Positions 54,719-64,000 of a stretch of DNA of 64,000 nt are shown here, one piece after another. This stretch comes from Melampsora larici-populina 98AG31 (Eukaryota > Basidiomycota > Pucciniomycetes > Pucciniales > Melampsoraceae), in the NCBI RefSeq assembly GCF_000204055.1, contig NW_006768775.1, positions 1,581,532 to 1,645,531 of the forward strand, in the 5' to 3' direction. A model generated the notes under the pieces. It was given only the letters and a program-made list of their open reading frames with translations. It ran no database searches and had not been told where the DNA came from. How positions within the stretch are numbered: the first letter of the stretch is position 1; each line of letters opens with the position of its first letter. The translations under genes were made by a program, and so were the position numbers.

Positions 54719-57044
54719 GATGACAAGGAAGTTGAAGAGGAGTGGGAAGGATTCAAGAGGTAGTGAAAAAAGTTTATGGAAAGTATAATCTTGTGGTGGT
54801 GGTAGAGAGTTCGGATGGAGAAGAACAGCAATGAGAGAAAGTTAGGATATTTGTACCCGATACATACAGCTTTGAAGCTGATCCACACGTGACCTTTCTC
54901 AGAAATGTTATCATATACTTAGGATGATTGTATTTGAAATGTATTGTAATGTTTTATTTCTCGTGTTCAGTAGCCCCATCTTTGCTCCTTGACGGTACTG
55001 TATGCTAACAAACCTGCTTTTCTCTGTATGTTTAGACACTATGCCGATCATTCATTGTGGCTCTTAGTATACAACAACCTCTGAGGAAATTCCTAAAGTT
55101 TTGTTAATTATCCTTTTCTGTTCAGTGGAAGCAGCTTCAACACAAGCTTGCGTTAAGATTACAGGCTGATCCCAACCTTATAGGCAACATCATGCTTTCT
55201 CTTCACTAAAGTGCAAGCTGATGCAGTCCAAAGCTTGCCCTAATAAGATGGATTGAATGACTCCGAAGAAAGCTATGGTGCCATCGATTGAATTACATAA
55301 TCAGTTCGACAACTCTTCCGATTTCTCCTAGTAAGTCCCTCTACAGTATAAAGAAAAACACGAGACAAGCTCCGCCATGGAAAAGGCTTATCCGAAGACT
55401 CTGCGGTGAAATGTATCTGACCACAGGCCCATTTGAACAGTATCCTCAATCCACTTCATTTTCAGAAGCATCTCTTCGTAAGTGATCTGTCACAATCAAC
55501 AATGGTGAGGTGATAGCTGGAATTAAATCTCCCATTCTACCTTCCGGGTTAAGATGATGCCGACGTATTGCAATAATTATGACTAGATCGGTGAAGTGTA
55601 TATCTGTCTTTTCTTCAATCGGTTTTTCAACCATAACTTCCGCTGCCGTTCAAGTGAGTAAGTCCACTGCTTTCCCCCTTCAAACTGTCAAAAACAGGAT
55701 CAAAACTGATTGAATGCTAAAAAATCAGCCGGCCTACAATTCCCCAGCTGAAGTTATCAACAATCTCATCGCGAGGGGATCACATTGAGAAACTTGAGTC
55801 TCAATGAACTGTACATTTAGAGTACCCTTTGTTCAATCACAAATTTTGTAAGCAATCCAACATCAAAAATTGATTCTACGATCGAATTTCTCAAACATAT
55901 TTACAACCTGATCATTCGTCTGTATTCTGAATAGAGCATATCAAGTGGAATGGACTTGATAATCGAATGGACTTGATAATCCAATGGACTTGATAAGATT
56001 GTAAGATATTCAAATCATCAAAGTAGACTACATCTTTAACTAACTTGATTGAATTTATAGCGTGTAATAAAATCACGAAAAGTTCAACTTGAAAGGGTCT
56101 AAGAACAGCAAGTCAGCTGAAAGTCTTCAGCAAATTCAAGATGTTTCATGGATGTAGCTCAACGTGCGAATTAGATTTCAAGAGAGAGCGCGACATTATT
56201 TGGCGAAAGGTTTAAATCTTCTCAGTATTTGATCATAATTAAGTATAGGAGAATTTTGTAATCTCTCGGTTTTGCTACGGGATATAAAATCTTTGATTTA
56301 ACTGAGGGAAGCACTCAGCCAAACCGAAATTGATGCAGGCGATTGTCTTGATGGTATGGTGGGCCAGTACGGAAGAAGAGGCAGGTGAAGTTTCTGAAGA
56401 TCTAGATGTCTAGGAGCTAATTTATATACGCTGACTCAAAAGCATCTGAACAGCGCGAGCTGGTGTAAAGTCTCGCTGAAGCACGAGGGCAATGAAACAT
56501 CAATACTGGCGAGGCCTATTCTCGTCAGGCATGACTCAGTCATGAAGACCTTCCACTCCAAGCGCCGGTCATGCTCGCTTGCTGCCTTGGGTACCTTTTA
56601 TAGACACTAGAAAGCGCACATAACCATCCATAGTTGGATTGTTGGACTCGATTGAGGCTTTGTGCAGGAAAGATGACATGGTTTTAGATTGCAAGATAAG
56701 ATTTTTACCCCCTTTGATGGCATTCATCGACAGTGGAAGCCTCATCAACTCTCTTAATATTATGGCTATAACATCATACAAAGATTAATAGTTTATATGT
56801 TGGATTTGAAAACAAAATAATAATGTGTAAAAAAGCCAAAAAAAATGTGCAGAAATGAGTTCTTTACTGAAACTTCTTTTTTCATCATGCCTTCGAATGA
56901 TTTCGTGTTTTTATTATTCCCAGCTCTAAGAAACAAAGAGAACAGTAAGTTCGGATTAGAATTTTAATCATCTTTTAACGAATGAATCTAAGATTTCACC
57001 TCTCAGAAAGAAAAGCTATTAAGTTAAAGAATTGTGATTCGACT
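54719..57044. other. Gene-poor region
   Basis: No convincing gene. A short tandem repeat (AATGGACTTGATAATC units, three copies) lies at 55945-55997. Open frames are short and unrecognised. Confidence 0.45.
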
Positions 57045-57175
57045 CACAATCCTAGACCTTCTAGAGCACGTTCTACATAGACTTCGCTTTGTGGTTCTAC
57101 AGCGTCAGATTCTTGAATACATCCTACTTTGATCATCGCTCCATCTGGAATCACTTCTAAGCGACTGACGGTCAT
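57045..57175 (-). pseudogene. 3' exon or remnant of an unrecognised gene, possibly GFA-like
   Basis: On minus, MTVSRLEVIPDGAMIKVGCI, then PQSEVYVERALEGLGL and a stop at 57045. The pattern recalls C-terminal parts of GFA-type (Mss4-like fold) enzymes, but the zinc-binding CxxC region is absent. Upstream the sequence turns into repeats with TTTACACCGG motifs, so the 5' part may have been replaced by an insertion. Confidence 0.3.
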
Positions 57176-57334
57176 CAAAATCGGGGAGGTGAGTTTTACA
57201 CCGGCCGCTTTACACCGACCCACCCGGTGTACAACAGACCTGGTGTAAAATTCGAAAAAATGGCCTATTTTTTGTACTTTTATACAGCCTTTGATTTTTT
57301 TCGGTCCGTGTAAATAATGTCTGTGTTATATCTC

Positions 57335-57690
57335 GGAGCACAAAAAAATCAATAATGATCACTTCAAGTCCAACTACCCAAAAACATGGACCACTTCTGT
57401 TCATACCAATCAAGTTTACAAACTTTGTTGGTGAAGATGAATGTTATATCCTTCAAAACTTGGAGTTTATGACTTGTTTGTCATTTGCACTGCCGTCAGC
57501 ATTTTGATGTTTTGGTTGGTCAATTTCTTTGGCAGAAGGATATCATTTTCTGGGTTTCAAATCAAATCGGTATGCTCTGTAATTGCAAGACATCTCGGAG
57601 CGCGAAAAAAATGATAAGGATCATGTCGAGTTCGACTACCCAACAAAAATGAATCACTTTTGTTCACATCGATCAAGTTTCCAAACTTTA
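57335..57690 (+). repeat. Direct repeat pair of about 95 bp
   Basis: 57345-57435 and 57594-57690 share CTCGGAGC(A/G)C, an A-run, ATGATCA, GACTACCCA-like, TTCTGTTCATA/TTTTGTTCACAT and ATCAAGTTT(A/C)CAAACTTT blocks. They lie next to TTTACACCGG-type inverted motifs at 57190-57250, suggesting an old insertion. Confidence 0.55.
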
Positions 57691-57699
57691 TATCAAGTC

Positions 57700-58618
57700 A
57701 TTTGCTTGCACACGTCTTTAGCTGAAGGATTTTTCGATGCGATAAGTGTTTGACTTTGTTCACTCAACAAACGCTGTATATGTAAGTTCAGTTGTTGAGC
57801 TAATTGGAGATAAGTTTGACAATAGAACAAGCAAACTGGACTCTCTATTCCAACACGCATCCAACCAGTCGCAAGAACGTGAATTTTCATCTCTGTGTAC
57901 TTTGAACTTTCGTGATCTGAAACTTTCGCATTCGATAAGAGCCAAGAAACATTATGTATGTTAGGTCAATCAGTCCAGCATATTTGATCTTTGATCGCAT
58001 GTCAGACCCGATTCGAATAATGTTATCATAACGAGTCGGTATCGTACGGTAAGAGTTTTTCATCAAAATGTCGAAAGGAGATGACCAGAAGTTTTAAAGG
58101 AATGTGACGGGTGCCCAAAGGCGCACCTGCTTAATTCCATGAAAAGATGGGATGAACCGTGAGCACAAATATATGGACCCGGTACTCAAGGTATACTGGT
58201 ACCGGATCCTACACCACGGTCTGTGCTTCGACCATTGTGACCCGATGATGTCACTGATGTCACCGATCAACTTGTCGATCCTCAGCCATTCCATTAAATT
58301 TCCATTCCATCGAATTTCCATTCCATCGGATTCGATCAGAATTGTCAACCAACCAACCTCAGAGATTGACGCTTCTCGAGAATGACCGACAGGATTCATC
58401 AAATAGTATGTGATTGACCCATGTGTGACTCCGATCCCCTTCCAATGCTCGTCGAGACGCCTTTTGATCCTTACAATTAAATAGATTAATCATGTACGAG
58501 GAACACCACTCAGTCGATTACAAGCCAAGAGTCCCGATGATAGTGAGTCAGCTTACCAATATCACAATTTAAGTTGATAACTTAGAGAAGGACGGGTTTT
58601 CAAACAGTTGTAATCACC
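57700..58618. other. Upstream region of the thiolase gene
   Basis: No separate gene supported. A TTCCATTCCATCG-type repeat lies near 58285-58340. One or more upstream thiolase exons are expected between about 58490 and 58618. Confidence 0.4.
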
Positions 58619-60190
58619 ATGGCAATGCGTACACCGATGTGCAAGGCCAAAAAAGGAGGGTTCAAAGACATGTCATCAGACGAACTTTTATTATCAACCT
58701 TACGGGCCACAATCGACCGAATACAAATGCCCCCAGAGCAGATTGAAGATATCACCGTAGGTACTGTTTTGACGCCGGGTGCAGCTTACCAAGCTAGGGC
58801 AGCTTGCTTGGCTGCCGGCTTTGCCGAGAGTACTCCCGTACAAATCATCAATCGGTTTTGTTCGAGCGGTTTGATGGCTGTCAGTGGTGTGGCCAATCAG
58901 ATTAAAAATGGAGATATTGAGTGCGGATTGGCAATTGGGTTTGAACATATGTCAGCGAAGTGAGTCATTGTTTCGAATCTAGATTTTTTCGTCTCATTGA
59001 AGCGATACAAACAATGAATTGACGCTTCATTCTCTCCAGTCCAGATCGAGGAATTCCTGAAGGGGGGTTTTCTAAGGATGTCATGGACCATGCTGCCGCA
59101 GCAGACTGTGTTTTTGTAAGTTTTCATTTTCATAACCGATTGATCTTTCAAAAGATACTAATGTTCAAATCGCATTGTTTGATGTGTATTTTCAGCCCAT
59201 GGGATGGACTTCGGAGAATGTGGCCAATGACTTCAAAATCACCCGAGAGAAAATGGACGAGTTTGCACTCATGTCCCATCAACGTGCTTCTCGAGCTCAA
59301 TCCAGTGGATTATTCCAGGAAGAAATGTAATTTTTCTAGCCTTATCTTTTTTTCTCGATCGCTTCTATGTGTCTCATAAGATATTCAAACCCACCATTTG
59401 TAAGCATGCCTTTGGAGGCCTATGTGGCCCCTTCTCAAGGCAATGGCGATGCCGGGTCTATAAAGCGTGAAAAGAAAATCATCTCTATTGATGATGGGAT
59501 CAGGCACGGAACGACGGGTTCGTACTTCGTTTTTCAAAGACTATCATCGTGGAGATCAGCTCACCCAACAAGGGATATTTCACAACCTGTAGCTCAACAG
59601 CTAGCTAAGATCCGAGCCGCATTCCCTCAATGGCCTCCTTCTCATACGACTGGCGGGAATGCTTCTCAGATCACGGATGGTGGTGCTGTGGTATTATTGA
59701 TGTCCAGAAGAAAAGCAGAAGAATTAAAATGCAAGATTCTGGCTAAATATGTCAACACTCAAGTTGTTGGTCTACCGCCTAGAATCATGGGTATTGGACC
59801 TAGTCTGGCGATTCCTAAACTGCTTGAAAAGCTTGGATTAGGTATTGAAGACATTGATCTGTTTGAAATGTAAGTGTATGATCTTTTGCTCTACCGGGAG
59901 CTCAGTTTACAATGTGGAAGTCTGATGTGGATCCTTTTGTGCTTTGTATTAGCAATGAGGCGTTTGCATCGATGTACGTTTATTGCGTCCAAAAATTACA
60001 AATCCCTCTTGAAAAGGTCAATGTCAATGGTGGTGCTATAGCGCTTGGTCACCCGTTGGGCTGTACTGGTGCCCGTCAAGTTGCCACAGGTTTACATGAG
60101 CTTAGAAGAAGGCGCGGGAAAGTCCTTGTGACTTCAATGTGCATTGGTACGGGTATGGGTGCAGCTGGGTTGATCCTAGCCGAGTATTGA
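58619..60190 (+). CDS. POT1: Acetyl-CoA C-acyltransferase (3-ketoacyl-CoA thiolase)
   Basis: Exons: 58619-58959, 59040-59115, 59196-59326, 59381-59517, 59593-59869 and 59953-60190, giving 399 residues plus a missing N-terminus. Catalytic features: NRFCSSGLMAVSG (acyl-accepting Cys), NEAFASMYVY, NGGAIALGHPLGCTGARQ (His) and MCIGTGMGAAGLI (second Cys). It cleaves 3-ketoacyl-CoA in the last step of beta-oxidation; the family in fungi is peroxisomal with an N-terminal type 2 signal. The residues just before the first Met (VVIT) match the family (VVIVAAMRTP), so the true N-terminus, including any targeting signal, lies in an unplaced upstream exon. There is no C-terminal SKL. The intron 59518-59592 is 75 nt, divisible by three and stop-free. 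Length fits the family's roughly 410-420. Confidence 0.92.
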
Positions 60191-60558
60191 TGTGTTAAAT
60201 TATTGTCTTAACGTCATATTTCTTGTAGACCAGTTTCATTTACTGTGATTTTGAAGAACATAGACTTTAACCTTAAGCAGACGTTTCACGGTGCTCTTGT
60301 TTGTCCAATTTAACGCCAAAGATGCGTTTAGCTTGTAAATGAGATAGCACATTTGTACCCTTTCAGATTGACTGCGACCATGACTGGAAGGGGTACAAAG
60401 ACACTCCTCTAAACTGCGAGGCCTGGATTCAAGAAACCCAGGTGTCCATTGAGAGCAATTGCATTGGATGTGGTTTCTAAGACATGGCTTCTGATATAAC
60501 CTTTATCCCAACATGATGAGCGCTGGGAACCCGGGGTATTCCTTTGATAGAAGTTGTA
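60191..60558. other. Thiolase 3' flank
   Basis: No gene seen. Ends at the transposon border. Confidence 0.5.
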
Positions 60559-63424
60559 TAGTTGTTACCATCAAGACTCAACGAGCCTCGGGTCGGGTGT
60601 TTTTCCAAAAGATGGCGGGCCCTTTGGTGTAATTAAATAAAAAAATAAATTACAATGGGAAAATATATATGTATATACCAATCCTTGTATTTCCTCGCAT
60701 ATCTACTCTGTTGACCATCAAGATGGCCATCAATAAGGCCAAAAGAGCTCGCCGTGAGCGCGAAGAAGTCAAGATCAATCTGATAAAGTCTCAGGAGCTC
60801 GAGGAAACCACTCCTCCTGTCCCAACCACTCTAACTTTAACCACTCCAGCCACTCCAGCGATTCCAGCGATTCCAGCGATTCCAGCGATTCCGGCCACTA
60901 AACCTCCCAAGACTGAGCGTCAGATGGAGGACATCAACCATCGATACCTCGAGCTAGACAACTCACACCAAGCAGCAAACGCATATCACGAGCTTCATCC
61001 TGGTTCAATCAAAGAGATTATCAATCGATCACATCAGCTTGAAGAATTGAGAGAGTTCAACTTCTTGAGGAAGAAGCTCGAACTAGAGAGTTCAAAAACC
61101 GCCTCAATACCGGCCTCAATTGAGACAGCCATGTGCTCTATGCGCCAACAACAAAACTCAGATCCGGACTGGGAAGGGGCTGGAGTACACCATGCTCGCA
61201 AAATTCGACAGCTTGCTGCATTTGTGATCCTCCATCAACGTCTGCCTGAAGAAAACCGCGGGAAATTGACTGTGCACAGCTGTATGCTTGACAACATGGG
61301 CTTCTTGAAAGCAATCACCGATTGGATTGCCACTGTGAGAGTAGGAAAGGTAATGTTTTCGCTTCTATGATTGAAGAGTCCGTCAACATCAACTAAACCT
61401 TTTGATTTGATGCTACATCTTAGGTGACACCAGCAAGTCTTGCTCATCAAGTCAACTCGATAATTCTCCCTTCCTTTCCTGAATACCAAAAAACAATTTG
61501 TAGAACTACAGCAAACCGATGGATGCATAAGCTTAATTTTAGTGTCAAAGCATACAGCAAATGCTTGTATTACGACGGACATGAACAAGCTGATGTAGTT
61601 CTCTACCGACATAAATACTTAAAACAGATTGATGAGCTATGTAAAAATTCAAAGACTTATGCCGGAGACAATCTTGACAAAATTACTGAACCCAACTTGA
61701 GTGGCTCAGCTAGAGAGCTTGTTAGAGTTTACCACGACGAGTCAACAATTCATGCAAATGAAGAATCTTCAACACACTGGGCTCAACCCAAGGACTGCGA
61801 CCTACGCTCGAAAAGTCTTGGAAAGTTGATTCACATCTCTGACTTTATTTGTGAAACAACTGGTAGACTCGTAATACCTCCAGATCATATGACTGATCTT
61901 CAAGAGAAAGATGCTGCCGTGATCATCACTCCAGGAAAAAATTCGGATCCCTGGTGGGACTCAAAACAGCTCATGCATCAGATCGAATTTCGGGCAATTC
62001 CAATTTTCGAGGCACTCCATCCTGGTGCTCAAGCTCTCTATGTATTCGACTGCTCATCCGCCCACGAATCATTTGGCGAGAATTCTCTTCGAGCTGCAAA
62101 CATGATCCTCGGTACTGGGGGTGCAAAACCACAACTTCGAGACACTGTGATACCAAGTGACAATCCCAACATTCCAATCGAGCTGTGTGGACTCCCGCAG
62201 TCCATGGTTTTTCCTTCCGATTACTCAGATGGAAAGCTTGCTGGGAAGTCAAAAGGTATCAAACAGGTCTTAATCGAGCGTGGTCTATGGACCTACCATG
62301 AAGATCAAAGAAAGTCGAAACAACTTTTGCCTCTCAAATTGAAGTGTGAAGACTGCAAACGATCTGGTCTTGCTAAAGATAAAATCACCCAAGCTGAGTG
62401 TATCCTCAAAGAAGCAGTTAACTCAATGGAAGGCGAATCAGGTGAGGAGTTCCCTGAGCCACCAGAACTCCTGTCTGATCAACCAAAAGACTGCTGTTGG
62501 TTCACCATTATATCCGCCCAATCGGACTTTGCTGAAGAAAAACCAATTATACAGAATATCATAGAAAACGCTGGCCATCTCTGTATCTTTTTGCCCAAAT
62601 TCCATTGCAAGCTCAATCCGATTGAGCTTTATTGGTGCTTGATCAAAACAAGTAAGTGGAAGTTTCTTGTTTCAATCAAACATCAATAAACCTCGATTCG
62701 ATCGCTGACCATCCGGACACATCCAAAACTAATTTAGAATTTCGTTTGCTGAGCTATACCTGCAATAACTTCCGAGAGGCAAAAGACCTGTTCAATTGAA
62801 TTCAAAAAGAATGTCCTCTGGCAACCATTCGACGGTTTTTTCGGAAAATCAATGGACTCCAGGAGAAGCTCAGGCGAGTCTTTCCAATTGCAAAGGCTGA
62901 ATTCTTTTCTCATTTTGATTTCTCTTTGCAGACAAGCTGCTCAAAAGAGCATAGCTCCAGACCCAGCTGCTCAAACCTATCGCTCACACCGCTGTGTTGC
63001 TTGCACGGCTGGAAATGTTTGAGAAAGTGTCCATCAACTATCAATTTTATCACTGTATTGTTATCATTGTATCGCATTCCTATGTACAGATATCTAATCA
63101 CTCCCCAAGAATGCACTCGATGATTCTCCGATCAAAAATCATCATCATGTTAGAGAATCTACAGTGATCACATCGAAAATCATATTGTAACAAAACAAAT
63201 CTCGCAAATCTTTGAACTAATTCATTTCTATGTAAAAAAAAATCGGCCGACCTATTCGGGCTGGAATACTCTAGAGATTGATAAGAGTATTCCATTTCCG
63301 TTTCCAAACTTTCAAAAACTCAAGGATAAGGATGCGAACATCGCTTTTACATCCATAGCGATTTCAGTGCAAACGGCTTTGGTGACCCGACCCGAGGCTC
63401 GTTGAGTCTTGATGGTAACAACTA
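60559..63424 (+). mobile_element. DDE transposon with 40-bp inverted repeats, TA target
   Basis: The terminal inverted repeats start TAGTTGTTACCATCAAGACT and continue to CTCGGGTCGGGT on both ends (60559 onward; reversed to 63424). TA flanks both sides (60557-60558 and 63425-63426), as in the IS630-Tc1-mariner group. Length 2,866 bp with one transposase gene. Confidence 0.85.
60723..63022 (+). pseudogene. IS630/Tc1-mariner-like transposase, mostly intact
   Basis: Start 60723 (MAINKAKRARREREEVK); a frame-open Met at 60669 is less likely. Exon 1 runs to about 61348 (GTAATG donor); exon 2 from about 61424 to 62650. The third part (62739 on) and a fourth beginning at 62934 end at TGA 63020-63022. 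A PAIPAIPAIPA repeat lies at residues about 42-58. Later blocks: a helix-turn-helix-like ICRTTANRWMHKLNFS, VYHDESTIHANE (first Asp), LYVFDCSSAHESF (second Asp) and FHCKLNPIELYW (Glu), then RRFFRKI and YRSHRC near the end. An in-frame TGA at 62797-62799 breaks the C-terminal part; the last intron would be GC-AG (GCGAGT donor). Function: cut-and-paste transposition. Confidence 0.8.
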
Positions 63425-64000
63425 TATAGTTGCTGCCATCAAGCTTCTTTAAACTTTTGACGGGGACGGTACTTGAAAATTACCACGTTGACCCCACGGG
63501 GCCAAATTTCATATTGCCAAATCGTCAATGAAAGCTTTCATGACCATGCTTTGACTTGGTCAAACTTTCCTTGATCTTTCTTTGAAATCATTCTTGAGTG
63601 CCTCACCACTCATTGGCTTTGTTTAATGCCTCTCTCCAAAGCCCAACGGGCTCAACGCTACCGTCAACAGTGTCCTCAACCACCTCAAAAGCGTCAAAAA
63701 TATGAAAACGAGCCTTGGCGTGATCAATCCAGCGACCTCGAGTCTAACTCAAGCAAAACATTGTCTTGTGTTTCCTCAGACAACAATACCTTTGAGCCTT
63801 TGTCCGAAGATGAATTCGGAGATGAATGTGAATTGATTGATTTTGACCCACCTAAACTCGCCTTAGAAGATAATGATATATCCAAGGCAGCTTCAACAAA
63901 CTTACCTATTGATCCACCACAGCCCAGTTCTCTTCATGTAAACAATTCATCACAAAGACCGACATTAAAGGTGGTCCGTCGACTTGACCGCATCAACAAC
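63425..64000 (+). mobile_element. Second, related DDE transposon, left part only
   Basis: Directly after the shared TA, the sequence TAGTTGCTGCCATCAAGC resembles the TIR of the preceding element (TAGTTGTTACCATCAAGA), in the same orientation. It is followed by a transposase-like start. Cut by the right edge. Confidence 0.6.
63626..64000 (+). CDS. Transposase N-terminal part (partial, runs off right edge)
   Basis: An open frame from ATG 63626 to the end of the window (125 codons, no stop): MPLSKAQRAQRYRQQCPQPP, an acidic stretch (FEPLSEDEFGDECELIDFDP) and RPTLKVVRRLDRIN. The start resembles MAINKAKRARREREEVK of the neighbouring transposase. No catalytic part lies inside the window. Confidence 0.55.
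   Translation, partial: MPLSKAQRAQRYRQQCPQPPQKRQKYENEPWRDQSSDLESNSSKTLSCVSSDNNTFEPLSEDEFGDECELIDFDPPKLALEDNDISKAASTNLPIDPPQPSSLHVNNSSQRPTLKVVRRLDRINN

Noticed and set aside
1..64000. tRNA, rRNA and CRISPR-like arrays
   Set aside because: No cloverleaf, rRNA block or spaced direct-repeat array was seen; the GGGCTCATAACC matches are retrotransposon primer sites, not tRNA genes.

Overview
The window is nuclear DNA of a fungus, most likely a rust (Pucciniales). The pointers are many short GT-AG introns, AT-rich spacers, dense nested transposons, and copia and gypsy proteins of rust-like type. Several genes encode large predicted secreted proteins with no family I recognise. I cannot name the species from sequence alone.

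Layout. 1-2.1 kb: a divergent pair of ER membrane genes, an ICE2-like gene (minus, cut by the left edge) and an EMC8/9-like gene (plus). 2.7-11.7 kb: a transposon nest. A TA-flanked MITE was split by a hAT element with a decayed transposase; the hAT carries a CACTA-type MITE and a complete but decayed PIF/Harbinger element, and most borders have visible target-site duplications (TSDs). 12.7-16.1 kb: a four-exon gene for a 4E-T-like eIF4E-binding protein. 16.4-17.3 kb: a LINE ORF1 relic. 19.6-23.3 kb: a small one-TM protein and a carnitine acetyltransferase with signals for both mitochondria and peroxisome.

24.6-26.9 kb: a multi-exon secreted protein with a histidine-rich tandem-repeat region. 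27.3-29.0 kb: a non-autonomous hAT-like element holding exon-like host sequence. 32.4-39.6 kb: a Ser/basic-rich hypothetical gene, a secreted protein with a C-terminal double-psi beta-barrel-like domain, and a 674-residue secreted protein with an EAR-like motif and a basic nuclear-localisation-like cluster. 39.6-49.1 kb: a truncated gypsy gag region containing a copia LTR fragment, a full-length young copia element and a 475-bp fold-back MITE.

49.1-58.6 kb is gene-poor: a possible 45-residue gene, three tandem related copies of a small gene (two dead) and a short gene remnant. 58.6-60.2 kb: a six-exon acetyl-CoA acyltransferase (3-ketoacyl-CoA thiolase). 60.6-64 kb: a DDE transposon with 40-bp inverted repeats, followed directly by the start of a second related element that runs off the window.

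Functionally, the thiolase and the carnitine acetyltransferase belong to fatty-acid beta-oxidation and acetyl-unit export, and ICE2 and EMC8/9 act at the ER membrane. The secreted proteins are the best candidates for undescribed host-interaction biology. Exon borders were inferred by eye from splice sites, frame and family similarity; a few may be off by one base.
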